From positions 809,257-873,256 of the forward strand of contig ML769384.1 in NCBI GenBank assembly GCA_009733575.1: DNA of 64,000 bases. The letters are read 5' to 3'. The position numbers and the translations under genes are program-made. This document shows, piece by piece, positions 33,431 to 45,663 of the stretch. Under the pieces are notes generated by a model, which saw only the letters and a program-made list of their open reading frames with translations, was not told the DNA's origin and made no database searches. This DNA is from Gymnopus androsaceus JB14. Taxonomy: Eukaryota > Basidiomycota > Agaricomycetes > Agaricales > Omphalotaceae. How positions within the stretch are numbered: the first letter of the stretch is position 1; every line of letters begins with the position of its first letter.

Positions 33431-36301
33431 ATGCCGAAGAGTGCAAAGAGAAGAAGAGAAAAAGCCGCAGACTTTTCGGTGCGGGTTCTGAATGGCTCAT
33501 CTGAATTGCTCTAATGTTCAGCATGAATAGAAAGCCAAACTCAAACTCGGTAAAGGAAAGCAAACACCTAGTAATGCAATAGACACCTCGTTCAAGGCTC
33601 GATGTGCGTTTCCGTAGTCTGAACCCTCATTCATTTCATTGAAATACATCTTTTGACTTAGCTATCGCTCTTCCTTCGCAGAGCATCACCGTAGAAAAGG
33701 ACGATAATGCACCTATCACCCGACGAAAACTTTCATTCGATGATTTACTCGCCCATCTCAAGCATCACAATCCCGGAACTCGAAAAGGTGCCTCATAATC
33801 CCTAACGCCTCCCTATACTTCCTTACACGGCTCACTAGATACAATATTTGGCTTCCGGGAACTCCTCGATGCTCATTGGGAGCTTATTGATTCTTCACTG
33901 CCTGTGCTAATCAACGCAACCGTCCGGATAATTGGCGATGAGGTCCGTCCACTTTTTGCAATGATAATCTAAACCTCACATTGCTTCTTGACATAGGATG
34001 CAAGTGTTCGAAAAGCATTGCTATCCTTCTACTCTTGGCTGATACCCAGAATACCCAAAGTAAGACAACTTATCCTGACAATTGAAACACTCCTCAACGT
34101 CTTCTAGGAAGATATTGCTCCTCATGCACCTATGATCATGCTCTTCACAACTTCTGCTCAAACTCACATATTTCCTGAAATTCGTATCGACGCTGTGCGC
34201 TTTTTGAATATATTTCTCGAATACTTTCCAGAGATTATCGTCAGTGGATGGAACTCTGCCTACAACTCCCATGGAAGTCGAGTCTTGGAGGGCTATCTAG
34301 GTGTGCTCAGCGCTGGGACCATCACTGGAAATGACGAAGGTGATACGGATTTCACGTTAATAACATGCCATTAGACTGACTTGAAGCAGGTCCCCCGGTG
34401 GCTACCTCTACTGCCAGCGTCATGCTGACACCTGGGGTAAGTATGACTTTCTTTCATTGTGTCTAATTCTAGCTGACTAGATTTCCAAAGTCCAAACTTG
34501 TCGTGTTGCAGTCATTATCACGCTTTATACAGGCTGCCACACAGTTTGGATCTACAGTGTCGAATTCCGACAAAGCGTGGTTCCTCTCACCGTCATTCAC
34601 TACCGCTGAAGCTTACATTACATTCGATGCACTTTTGCGACCGCGACCGTCGCCTACTAAAACTTGGCTGCCCGAGATGGATCCCGAATCCGACGAATTC
34701 TCTGTCAGCTCTTCGCTAGCAACTGAAACTGGTAACCTTTTATCCCAGTTGCAAGAGCTCTCCGACAGTATCATAGTCATGCAAAAACTTTTGTGAAGCT
34801 GGCGCTTCTACCAGCAGCGGGAATCCCTTTTTAGTGGTATGTCATCCACTTTCATTCTCGGAAGCAAGGGAACTAAATCGTTAATACAGCGTTTGGCTAC
34901 CACGCTTCATCCCTACTCTAGTTTCCGTCTTTTTGGACTGTGCTCCTGCAGTATTTTCACCCAGTGGCAGTCTCCCGGAAACAGAGATGGAACTGGTCTC
35001 AGCTATCGTATCAATTACTCGTACACTATATGGCACGATCATTCAAGATAGCGCACCTGTTTGTTTGCGTTTCTCTGGTTGCGAAGTTGTTCTAAATATT
35101 TTTTTTCAGGTCTTGTCTTCTATAGAAGAACTCTCAGCTATTCTCGGCTATATGTCCCCGTTCTTCCCCTTTTATCCGAATGGTCGAAGAGACGTAAAGG
35201 TTTGACATATCTCGTTCTCTGATTCTCGGATTGCTTACCAACGAATCTTCAAGATTGAACAAGTTTTCCAGGATCTCAATCTAACATATTGCGATCTTAC
35301 CTCGCGTCTCATCCTAACTTCTCGAAGAGAGTCAACTCCTCGCCAAGCAACTACATCTCGCAGCAAGAAGGGTCGACAACTTGGAAATGAAGCTCTACAG
35401 GCAGATAGGGTGCATGACTATGTCATCCAAATCCTTCGTGGGCAGGTATCGAGTTCCCAGCTGGTCCGACCATTGACACCGGCGGCGTACAACTCTTTGC
35501 TTCCAACGATATGGTCTTTGATCAACTATTCGGGTCGCAATCCAGAGTACTTGGAGCGATCTGCGGACGTTCTACAGGCTACGGTGGAGAACGCCGTGAA
35601 AACTGGATCCAAATCTGCGCTCAAAAGGTCTACGTTTAACTTTGTGGCTAGACTTGTGCTTGTTCGTTTAGCTTGGTGTTACTCGTATTTCCTCGGACTG
35701 ACTGACCGTCCATTCTTAGCTAGACACTGATGCGCATTACTGTGGTGCTTTTCGACTTGGGAAAAGTGTGGAAGCGGACAAGGCGCTGGAGGAATGGCTG
35801 ACTCAACTTCCGCAGGTTCTATGGGAGCTGGGTGCGAGCAATCCCTCAACATCTGAGGTAATCGATTCTTGTTTCTCTTATCGAGTATTCCACTGAGGAT
35901 AAGCATCTTGTAGGCGATCATTCTCTTCCTCCTGCGATTGCTGCAGCGCCGGTCGAGACTCGTATACGAAAAAGTACGTTTTATTCCCAATCCGAATAAT
36001 GATGGAGCAACGACTCATTTTGTACTCCTAGACACTGGTTTCCCTGCGAACACGCTTTGCGCCCTACTTTCATATTACGCATCCCGCTCGCGGAGCAATC
36101 CCGGGTCCGTTTGTCAAATTGTCTTCGCCTTCTACCCTCCGTCGCCGTGTGCTTGACGTGGCTATTCTCTTGTGTGCTTTCGACCCTTCCAGCCCTGCAC
36201 TCCGAGAGGCTGTGGATAACGCGTTGGTGGAAACGGAGGAATACGAATATTGGGCTCACTTGAAGGCACATCATATCAGTATCTTGATCGTTGATCGATG
36301 A
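33431..36301 (+). CDS. IPI1/TEX10-type pre-rRNA processing protein (Rix1 complex)
   Basis: Subunit of the Rix1-Ipi1-Ipi3 complex needed for ITS2 processing and late pre-60S maturation in the nucleus. The lysine-rich start MPKSAKRRREKAADFS joins across an intron to KAKLKLGKGKQTPSNAID and TSFKARSITV. HEAT-like helices follow: LSFDDLLAHLKHHNPGTRKD, IFGFRELLDAHWELI, SVRKALLSFYSWLIPRIPKE and APMIMLFTTSAQTHIFPEIR. Next is the Ipi1 N-terminal domain core, IDAVRFLNIFLEYFPEIIVSGW. The C-terminal half is less conserved (FLDCAPAVFSPSGSLPE, RFRIPLAEQSRVRL region, EYWAHLKAHHISILI). Between about 34760 and 34915 the reading changes frame more than introns can explain (near SDS/HAKTF and LHP/TLVSVFLD). The N-terminal assignment is secure; exon borders after 34700 are approximate. 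Confidence 0.85.
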
Positions 36302-37081
36302 TAACTATGATCGAATGAGCCAGCAAGGTTTTTGGTGGTATATTTGATATATCAGTTGTTGTGAGTGAGTACTTACAAATCCCTCCGAGTCGGCGCTGTC
36401 ACCCTATATGGCAAATTTTCTCTCATACTCCACTTTCGCTCAATGCCCAAGTGAATATATAGTATAGGGATGAATATTGGAATATTAAATGGTTGACGTG
36501 GAATGAGGATGATGCCTAGAAAATCTGAATTGTTGAGAAGCGCGTTCTCGCACGTGTATTACTGTAGGCAAGGCGATATTGAGGCGATACATACATGCCG
36601 GTGTTCACCTTCTTGAGCTGCGTACCTCCATACGGTGAGACCGTCCATTGTTCTCGATTGATCAAGCACACCCGGCGCAACTGTCAACTGTCCTGTCCTG
36701 TGCTGCGCATCTCCGCTCACGTCCAAAAAAGCAAACATTAAAACACTCACCGTCAGTCAATCAAGCATGTACAACCATAATTCCAAAACACAATTTTTAA
36801 GCCAATGTAATTATTTAACAGGTGAAACGACGACTAGCGAAAAACACTCCACCCAAATCCAACGGGTCAAGAGATACGTTGAGCAAGCTCGAAAGTAGAA
36901 AACATATGATCTAGCCATAGCACAACCCATAGTAGAAACTTCTAGCTGCCCCCAACATCCCCGGTTCGCTCTGCGCGAAGATGGCGGGAAAGAACGCCTC
37001 TAGGGCGCAAGCAACCACGAAGGGTTTACAGACTTAAGAATAGGGAATAAATAACTTTAAAAGGATAAGAGGGTATATTGT
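36302..37081. other. Convergent intergenic region
   Basis: About 780 bp between the 3' ends of IPI1 and the double-psi beta-barrel gene. It should hold both 3' UTRs. A short minus-strand open reading (36559-36750) shows no family likeness. I see no RNA gene or repeat. Confidence 0.4.
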
Positions 37082-38167
37082 TTATGAGGCCCACTCCCAG
37101 GTGATGTCGATACGACCGAGGGATTGATCTGCGAGTGTCGAGAAGGCACTAGGAGAGAAATCCAAGGAGGTTTCGTCACACCCGGTACACCTGTCGGTAA
37201 CGGTGACGGTAACAGATTTACCCTGGTCTGTTAAATATTCGTCAGTGTGCTTCACGTACGAAAGCAAGCTATAGGGACATACAAGAGGCGGTGATCTGCC
37301 TGCCGCAGACGGGGTTGGAGTTCGGATTTACCCCATTGTAACCACTAGACGATGAATGAGCAACGATTCATTGAACCCAATGAGTATTACTTACGGGTAA
37401 ATATCGAACAAGGCTTCGGACACGGCACAGATGTAGTCTGTGTCCGTGTTGGTGATGCCACACGCTCCGAGACCAGCTGAAAAGTGAGTGTTTGATGAGC
37501 ATAAAGCCTGCCTTGTTAAGTGTGATACTTACTTTCGTAGAAAGTACCTATGCAACGTATGGTTAGCACCTAGCAACAGAACATATGGTCAGATCTTCTT
37601 ACCTTGTCCGCTGTTAGTGCCCGCTAAAAAGCTGGAAGCGCCGTCAGAGGAAGAGGAGGAAGAAGCTGCGGTTGTTGCAGCTGCCTGCGAAGAGGTCGTA
37701 GGGGTAAAGGTCGATGTAGGAGTTGTCGAAGTCGGGGTAAAGGTGGAAGTAGGAGCTTCAGTAGGAGTTTCGGTAGGAGTTTCGGTTGTAGAGGGTGTGA
37801 ACTGGGAAGTAGGAGTTTCGGTTGTAGAGGGTATGAACTGGGAAGTAGAGCTGCTGGAGAAAAATGTAGACGGATCTGAGCCAACATTTTCAGCAGGCGC
37901 CGAGGACGAAGCGGCAGCTGATGAAGAAGACGAGCTGCTGGTGGCCGAAAGAGAAGGCCGAGCTTGGCAGCGCTTCGTCAAAGAACGTTTTCGGAGGTCA
38001 CGTTTCTTTGCAGGAATCGCAATAGGCGTCAAGTTCTCGGTGGTCGGTGCAGCACGGTGAGCCACTGCTCTATGATGGTGAGCGTTACGGATGGCGTGAG
38101 GAGTCGCAACAGCCTGAACACAGGTGAATGCAGACAGCAGGAGAACGACAGACTTGGCAAAAGACAT
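37082..38167 (-). CDS. Secreted Ser/Thr-rich protein with C-terminal RlpA-like/expansin-type double-psi beta-barrel
   Basis: Extracellular or cell-wall protein. The signal peptide is MSFAKSVVLLLSAFTCVQAVA, followed by a basic His-rich stretch and a likely Kex2-type site (IPAKKR, then LTKR). About 120 residues of Ser/Thr/Pro/Ala follow with short tandem units based on TSQFTPSTTETPT and TSTFTPT, a probable heavily O-mannosylated stalk. The last 110 residues form the DPBB domain: GTFYESGLGACGITNTDTDY, VCGRQITASYQGKSVTVTVT, DRCTGCDETSLDFSPSAF and LGRIDITWEWAS. The DRCxGC and LDFSPSAF blocks with the final ITW are hallmarks. Relatives include loosenins and plant-responsive mushroom proteins. Lytic activity is uncertain; the family is generally non-hydrolytic. 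Confidence 0.88.
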
Positions 38168-38508
38168 CGTGAGTAGGGAATGAATCGGAATGGTTAATGA
38201 GAGGGAGGCTGCCGAGCTGGTGAGGTTTGAGAGAGTGAGGTAGGTTTTATACAAAACCGAGTTAAATGAAAGGAGAAGAGGAAAAAGCCAGAACCGCAAA
38301 CTTTCACAAACAAGCTCTTTTTGACGCAAACCAAATGGGGAAAAATCACGTTGTTCCTGTTGCAATTTTTTTTTTCTTTTTGACATTTTCTTTGTTCCTG
38401 GCAAATCGGCGTATGGAGGCCGCATTGAGGCCGCATGGAAACCGTGTATCCCCGTGCATCCCTTTCCCGTTTACGTTGGAATAGAATAAGCTTTTACTAC
38501 AGAACTAC
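38168..38508. other. Promoter region of the DPBB gene and 3' flank of eIF3h
   Basis: About 340 bp between two minus-strand genes. It contains pyrimidine-rich tracts, including a T run near 38369-38381. No gene seen. Confidence 0.4.
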
Positions 38509-39843
38509 TCATACAGAACCAGCCGTAGCAGAATACATTTTAACTAACCCGGTACTTGTCGTCTCAGCCAAACTCTTCGCGTAAGCATCCACCTGTCCCA
38601 GCAACAACATGCTTTCTAGACGGCTCGGTTCAGGTGGTATTTTGAACAGGCGCGTCACATCTTCCTCTGGCAATCGGCGCCAATCCCTGTGCGACCCTTG
38701 CCGCACTCTCCTCTTTACGTTTCGCAACATAATTGTCCGCTTTGGCTCGCTCTCGAGCTATCTGACGTGAAAGATACGCAAGGTTACCTTCTTCGTTCCT
38801 ATAAGTGTCCAGCGTATCCACGATATGCTCTAGATTTTTAGTAAGTCCTCCAGAGTTCAGGTCGAGGACCGAGAACGATGGCGGAAGCGCAGAAACCGAC
38901 GCCGATCCGGGAGCAGTATCAGGGGAAACACTGCTGAATTCGCCCAGGAATGCACTCAAAAGTGGATTGGTATGGATTATCAAAGGAAGCTCCTCGAAGA
39001 TGGAAGAAAATGTGAGCTGGTGACTTGCGAGGCTATAGATCGCTTCTTCAGTCACCTTCTTCGCGGGATGAGAAAGGCCAGAGGTACGAACCTTGCTGTA
39101 CTGAAACTCGACTTCTTGTAAGCATCCAAGAAAGCGGATGTTAAGCGAAATGCGCGGAAAGACGCATTTCCCCGCGCTGTTTGGGAAACATCTGTCCAAG
39201 CCCATTTTAGCAAGACGTAAACGATAATCGCACTTGAACCTACCGTGCACAACAACTATACCACCATGACGAAGTTTTTCGTGATGAAGCGCTTGGAGAT
39301 CAATCAAGTTTTGGCTGAAGAATGCTCCCAGCGTCGAAGCTTGGTAGAAACCAACAACGTTATCATCTCCCTGCACCTCCTTCAGGGAACGCAGCATTGA
39401 TGCTTGGTAGCGAGCTGGACAGCACCTGTTACAACCTGATCTACCTATACATGAATATACGCACCTACAGATTTTGCAGATTTATCATCGTCATCTCCAG
39501 AGTGATGAGGAAGAGCAAAACAGTTGGAAACTTCAAGAACACCGTCGAGATCTATACCGAGAAGAAGGCCAACGGGAGAAGAAGAGGTGCTGTCGCAAGA
39601 ATGCTTGAGAATTTTAGATACAACCTAGGATGATTATGAGCACATTCGATTGAAGCAAAATATACTTGTTTCCTGTACCAATCCATCTAGTTGCACGTAT
39701 TTTAAAGGTATTTCTGCTTCAACGTCAATGAGCGTAGACATTGACGGAGGGATAGCTTCATAGGTAGGCGTTGCTGGGGCTGGTGCAGCTGAGGGTGCAG
39801 GAAGTGAGGCCGCAAGAGCGGCAGCCATTGAAGGAGCAGCCAT
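38509..39843 (-). CDS. Translation initiation factor eIF3 subunit h, with one frame break
   Basis: MPN-domain subunit of eIF3 in the cytosol. The Ala/Pro-rich start MAAPSMAAALAASLPAP leads to AEIPLKYVQLDGL, then the MPN core SSPVGLLLGIDLDGVLEVSN and NVVGFYQASTLGAFFSQNLI. No JAMM zinc motif is evident, as expected for eIF3h. HGGIVVVH joins across an intron to DVSQTARGNASFRAFRLTSA, and a second intron leads to SLASHQLTFSSIFEELP. Later come SGGLTKNLEHIVDTLDTY and YLSRQIARERAKADNYVAKR. At about 38672-38677 the frame changes by one base: ARVAQGLAP is followed by LPEEDVTRLFKIPPEPSRLE only after skipping one nucleotide. Both sides are strongly conserved, so an insertion in the gene or in the assembly is likely. 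It is divergent from the CDF gene. Confidence 0.9.
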
Positions 39844-40061
39844 AATTTTGTTCGAGGTCGTCGTTCTCTACAGTGCACAAAAAATTCAAGCGCTTGATGG
39901 CTGATGGCTGGCACGTGCCACGGAATACGGAATTCGTAGTCTCAGTCATTCCTCTTCCACTTCCACTTTCTACTGTATATCTGTTATTAAACCATTAGAA
40001 CAGGGATTTACAACATCTCAACTAGTAGGATTTACTATCAACGTATCAAACCCGTCTCGAA
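39844..40061. promoter_or_regulatory. Short divergent promoter between eIF3h and CDF transporter
   Basis: 218 bp separate the two start codons, so control elements are probably shared or overlapping. No motif could be assigned with confidence. Confidence 0.5.
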
Positions 40062-41880
40062 ATGGCTATATCTCGCTCAACTCGAATCAAGATCCTCCTA
40101 GCCATCGACGTTCTCTTCTTCTTCGTGGAGCTCATAGTCGGTATGCAGGTCGCTTACTGCAGACCTCCTTTGAGTACTTAACGGTGTTTGCTGTTTCAGG
40201 ATATGCCGTTGGTTCATTGGCGTTAGTGGCAGATAGTTTCCATATGCTAAAGTACGCTTCAAAGCTTCTACTTTGCTTTTTCACTCCATTCATCGGCATC
40301 CAAGTGATGTAATGAGCTTAATAGTTGCGCTGTACGCCATAAAGGTCTGATCATGTCTCTCAAAGCTGAATGCGGAATGGTCTCTTACTGCACCCTCGTA
40401 GCTTACAGCACAAAGCGCCACGGACTCGCGCTATTCTTATGGATGGCACAGAGCCGAGATTCTCGCAGCACTTGTCAACGGGGTGTTCCTTCTCGCGCTT
40501 TGTTTCTCAATATCCCTAGAAGCATTAGAGCGCTTCTTCAGTACACCAGGTAAAGATTTGCGTTACCGTTACCAAAAGCTCCTCTGAAGATCGAGATTTA
40601 CAGAGATATCAAACCCCGCCTCGTCGTTGTAGTCGGGTCCCTAGGCCTCGCTTCCAACATTGTTGGCCTATTTCTTTTCCAAGGTTTGTGTCATTCCTCT
40701 CACTGTCAAGTTCATTCTGACTCATCAGACGTTCCTCATAGAACACGGGCATTCCCATGGGGATTCTCATTTGCCTGTACCCTCGTCGAATACCAATACT
40801 CCTTTGGCTTCAGGAAAGGATACTCCCCATGCGCAATCCCCTAACGCTCCGCGATCCCGCTCCGGATCGTTCTCTTCTTTGTATGGCCATCCTGCGGCCA
40901 CCCGCGCTTCCCTAGTTCATACAGCACAAGAATTGGCTCACTCGTCGGAGGTTCTCAATAGTTCTGAAGCTACTGATGATGCCACTATGACGAATGAAAG
41001 AACTTCCCTCTTACCCTCTCACGACAATTCATCATCTCACCATGCCCAGACTCATGGCCATTCTCATGCGGGATCTATGAATATGCGTGCCCTAGTCCTC
41101 CACGTTCTTGGCGATGCTTTGGGTAACATTGGTGTTATTGCTACCGGTCTTGTTATTTGGCTTTCCTCTTGGAGCTTCAAATATTACTTTGACCCCGTTA
41201 TCAGCTTGGTAATCACCGTGATTATCTTCTCATCTGCTCTCCCTTTAGGTGAGGCATGTTTTTCGCGTTTTATGACGTGACGCGTTTTTCCGTCATCTTT
41301 TATCGATTTATCGATTCCTTTGTCTTGAATCAGAACATACAATTGTTTATTTTTTACTCACGTCTATTTCCGATTTTTTCCAGTCCGCAGCGCGTCCTTT
41401 ATTCTGTTGCAAGGCGTGCCATCTACGATCTCATTGGACGAAGTACGCTCATCAATCCTCGCAGTCGAGGGCGTGCTTTCTCTCCACGAGTTACACGTAT
41501 GGCAACTGTCTGAAACCAAGGTAGTCGCATCCGTGCATGTCATGACATCTCGAAAGCACGACTTTATGCCTGTCGCTTCAAAAATACGAGAAGCTCTTCA
41601 TCATCATGGCATTCATAGCAGTACAATTCAACCCGAGTATCCAAGGATTCATGTTCCTGAAGAACAGCTCATGGTACGTTGTTCTGTGCCCTCAACCCTA
41701 CTGAAAATAATGCCCTCCGTAGACTTCCGAGGACACCTCATGTCTAATTGTGTGTCCAGAGGATCAGGAATGTAATCCTCAGGAGAATTCATGTTGCCGT
41801 GAGTGGGTTTATAAAACCTCAACGTCAGTTGCTAATGAAGTCTTTCCTCATGTATAGCTCCCACTTCAGTCGAAGTTTAA
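40062..41880 (+). CDS. Cation diffusion facilitator zinc transporter (ZRC1/COT1-like)
   Basis: Proton-coupled efflux of zinc (or Co) from cytosol to vacuole or secretory compartments. Span I is IKILLAIDVLFFFVELIVGY. Span II carries the zinc site, ADSFHMLNDVMSLIVALYA, completed over an intron. RYSYGWHRAEILAALVNGVF and SLGLASNIVGLFLFQ follow. A cytosolic His loop (EHGHSHGDSH, then HHAQTHGHSHAGS) is expanded with about 90 Ser/Pro-rich residues. Span V has the second site, LHVLGDALGNIGVIATGLV. The C-terminal cytosolic domain is SASFILLQGVPSTISLDEVR, LHELHVWQLSETKVVASVHV. After a canonical GTGAGT...TATAG intron it ends CCPPTSVEV; reading through gives a longer tail ending at 41857. Complete and intact. 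With the nearby ZIP gene it suggests zinc homeostasis functions, though they are 8 kb apart. Confidence 0.92.
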
Positions 41881-41982
41881 ATAATAACATCCGGATTTAT
41901 ACTACCTATAATGCAACGTTTCGTTCAGCATGCATAATTCTGACAGTTCGAGGGTGTGTAAAATAATAAACCAGTATATTTA

Positions 41983-44900
41983 TCACGTTCCTACTTCCAT
42001 GAAAACGGGAAAATTGGCAACGAACGACTGTGAGGAGCCCAACCGCTGGGCCAAGATGGTACTAGTGTAACTGAATTTACCCCGGCGTGTACGGAGAACT
42101 TGCAGGTCAGAGACCAATCTTCTCGCCATCGCCGAACTGCTTTGCCCGAGAACCGGTAGCGACGCACTATGCATAGCTAGCTCTAGATGCATTACAGCAG
42201 TAAGCACGGAAGAAACCAACGCGACCAGTAATTCTGCGCTCATGGTTTGTTCCGGGCCCGGTTGTTGACTATCGATATGAATGATGAGAGAGGGTAAGAT
42301 GTTGTGCAAGAAGATGGGTAGCAGCGGAGGTGCAGTTGGAGGCCGCGGCGCGGTGAGAATGAATACTGCAAGCCGTCGACTATTCTCGATCTCTGTTGGT
42401 ACATTGGCGGCAACAACGAGTTCTGACCAAAGAACTTGCAAGAATTTAGACGGTGATATGACCTTCAAACAGCGTTCAATGTCGATTGATGGAACCTTGG
42501 TTGTACGAGCCGCGTTTAGGGCCGTCTGGATAGCTTGTCTAGGGTATTCTTGCCAAGGTACAACACGAGGACCCATTGCAATAGCACTCCGTATTCGAGC
42601 TGAAAGTGGAAAGCATCAGTCATTTGCTGGAATGAATTTTTGGTTGAAATGTAGAAACCTTCTTCACGAGCACCTAAAGCTGCTGTCAAAACTCGATTGA
42701 GTTCCTCGATATTGAGACCGACGGGATTTGTAACTCCCTTTCGTGTTCGACTGGCCAAAAGGGACATCACACGAGGTCCACAGAGTGCTAATACTAGACG
42801 TGGGCATGAGGAAGACAAGAGGAGGGTTTGCAGAACCTCGAGGTGAATGGGTGCATTGAACCTACAGTTCATGGTCAGTCTACGGTCGATATATAAATCA
42901 TATAGACTCACCTTTTCTGGTGGATCTCTTGAACCAAAGCTTTGATGACGCCAACCAGCGTCCAGTTAAGTAGAGGATCCGCAAAGTACATGATCCCATT
43001 TCTTAGGGTCTCTAGATTCATTTTTCCCTCTCCTGTCAACCCTGTGGCATGGAGGACCAAGGATGCGGCCATTCGGAGCAGAGTCTTGGGTTGTGTAGAG
43101 CTAGAACCTCGGTTAGCTTCTGAATCAAGCAAGCAGAAAATCAGTGTACCGGAGAATCTAACATAAAAGCCAATACAGGTAAGTTCACGAATACTCTTAT
43201 CCGACCTGATAACATACCGTATCTTCAATGCCTTCACTATCGAAGAGCGCTTTGAACCAAGCGTTGAAAGTTGTAGAATCTCCACCGGTAAGTAGATTAT
43301 GTGAATACACTTCGGCAGTCATTTTCAAAAAGTCCGAACTCGTTATTTTGCCATTCGCGGAAAAGGCACTCGATTGAAACTAGAAGGATAAATGCGTTAA
43401 CTTGGATCGACACATAAAATTCATAAAACCTACATTAAACCGCGCGAGGCTGGATTGCAAGAACAAAACGACATCGCCAAGGTGGCTGAGTGCAGTCTGG
43501 GGGTCACCTAGGTTGAGTTAATAAGAAGAACAAGGCCCGATATGAATACGTTCACCAATTGTTTCGCAATTGCAGACTTCGAAAAATTGCAAAGCATGTG
43601 ATACCAGTTCTGATATGTTAATGTGCAAAGCTAATGCGTCTAAAGTCTGTTCATGGTACAACAATCTGCATATATTGCTCATTGCCTCAATATCGAGTTG
43701 ATTGGCCGCATTGACAAAGCGCTGTTTATGGCTTTAGTTGATATCCGGTTAAAATCTTTCGATGCTCACCTGTTTTATAATTTCCCAAAGGCTACGTGAC
43801 TACCGGGCTCGCGTCGTATGCGGCTCAGCCATATCCGAGGCTCCTCACCTTCCCCAGATAATTTGGATTCTAAAAATGCCTACGCATCTTCAATATAATC
43901 CATACGAACGAATTGTGTACTCGCACCTCTAAAGTCATTCCTGCATCTTGGGCTTCCGATCTCAAACTCGGTGCATTGTCGTTCACGATTCCTGGATCAA
44001 TAGTCACAGCTAGCCTCTGCTCCAAAAGGCCGTGGGCCAGCAATTCCTTTAGAAGATGACGCACGATAGGCTGCGACCTGTGTTATAGGTTAAATAACAG
44101 TCTCTTTCTTTTCTTTTCGAGACCTACGGGGGATGACTCGAGCTTCCTTCAGCTCGAGCGATCATACTATCGCAAAGGCTCAAAAGATCGTCGTTACGTC
44201 GAAGGACAGCAAATAGAGCATTTTGCATGGCGTGTTTCTACAAATGTGCGAGGTTAACACCTTCCGGTATAGAAAAACAAGCACAGACAGACCCAATCAG
44301 GCTCAGGAGTAGTGTTTTCTGCGTTCACGCACTTTTCGAATGCTACCAAGATTTGAGGAAGCTAAAAGAACACCTTGAATATGGATTTCTCGAAAATATT
44401 GTATTCGTACCCGTCCAACGATGAACATTTTCCACATCGTGGTAGAGACCGTTGTGCTCTGAGAGAGACAATTCAAAGCACATAAGAGTACTTGGGTGTA
44501 AAAGACAGTTGGGGTCCAAGAGGTCCATCTGAACAACCCTACCAAGACGGCTGCACAGTATTGCAAGTTTCCTGCACCGAAATCTCCTGCTCTGAGAGAA
44601 AGCTGGAGAGAATGAGGGCGACTGACTCGTAAAAATTTAGTTACTCACAAAACTGTGGAAGCACAAGCTGAGAGTGACCAGGTCAGTGTTTGAGCTTGAA
44701 CCGACGATATCACCCTTTCCGAGAGTTAGCTGCATAGTATGCATCATTTGCGCTTCACGAGCAAGTTTGGCGTCATCCCCCATCAAAAGACTGAGCGTCA
44801 ACACAAATGTCTCCAAAACCTGCCTCACATCTGGGGAAAGTCGATAGTTTTGTAAGAGTCCATTCGCAGTTTGGAAATGCACGCCGGCTTGAGCGGTAGA

Positions 44901-45584
44901 GACTTGCGACATGTCCGACACACATGATAAAAGAACTAGGAGAGATGAGATAATGGCACTACACGAGAAGATGCGAACAACCTACGGATAACCAATTCTG
45001 AAGATGAGGTTGTGAGTTGATGAAAGTGCGAGACCGGGAGAGAATGCGCTATTTCCAGCAGACCGAGAGCGTCCTGGACCACTCCAAGGACGACAATAGG
45101 CGATTCGTCGAATGCTACAACGGAACCAACCGGAGGCTGCCCGGAAGAAAAATGCGCGTCCAAGGCGATTCGACAAAGCATATCCAATGTCGCGGCATTG
45201 TGAAGTTCAGGAGAGCGTGCAGCCTGGAGCAATGTCGCGATAAACACAGCAAGAGAAATCATTCCATCTCTTAACGCGTATTTGAGATACTCATGGAGGG
45301 CAGGGTCTCCAGGGTAAGAGCGATACAAAACAAGGACTGAATCTAATATGCTTCGCGATTAACAGATTGGAGGTGAAGAAAAGCAGTATCACCGACTACT
45401 TATCGAGGTTTCTACTGCCTCTCTATTTTGATCAGAAGTGTCTTTGGATAGGAATAGTTTGCAGAGACTGGCCCACTAAAGAAGATGAACAACTGACGCG
45501 AGAAGAACGCAGCACGCGATGACTGACTTTGGCAGCCGGGATTCCACTTTGGAAACAGTTTCTGGTTATTTCAGAAATAGCCAT
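41983..45584 (-). CDS. Mediator complex subunit 5 (Med5/Nut1), fungal
   Basis: Tail-module subunit of the RNA polymerase II Mediator in the nucleus. Blocks typical of the basidiomycete family are MAISEITRNCFQSGIPAAK at the start, then LYRSYPGDPALHEYLKYALR, LLQAARSPELHNAATLDMLC, LGLLEIAHSLPVSHFHQL and GLLQNYRLSPDVRQVLETFV. The long middle consists of helical repeats without a named motif. The C-terminal part is KVISPSKFLQVLWSELVVAA, PPLLPIFLHNILPSLIIHID and SFVANFPVFME. There are many short introns. The start at 45584 is only 80 bp from the golgin start on the other strand. Identification rests on whole-protein resemblance rather than a catalytic motif, and internal exon borders between 43300 and 44600 are uncertain. 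Confidence 0.75.
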
Positions 45585-45663
45585 CGAGTAATGAAGGGAA
45601 GATTGCTCAATCCACGTGATGCTGTACTTGTAGAATAACTCTATAATTCTCCTCATTATTATT

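Noticed and set aside
37488..38060. Plus-strand open reading of 190 codons rich in Val, Glu and Gly
   Set aside because: It is the reverse of the Ser/Thr/Pro repeat stalk of the DPBB gene; repetitive codons keep both strands open.
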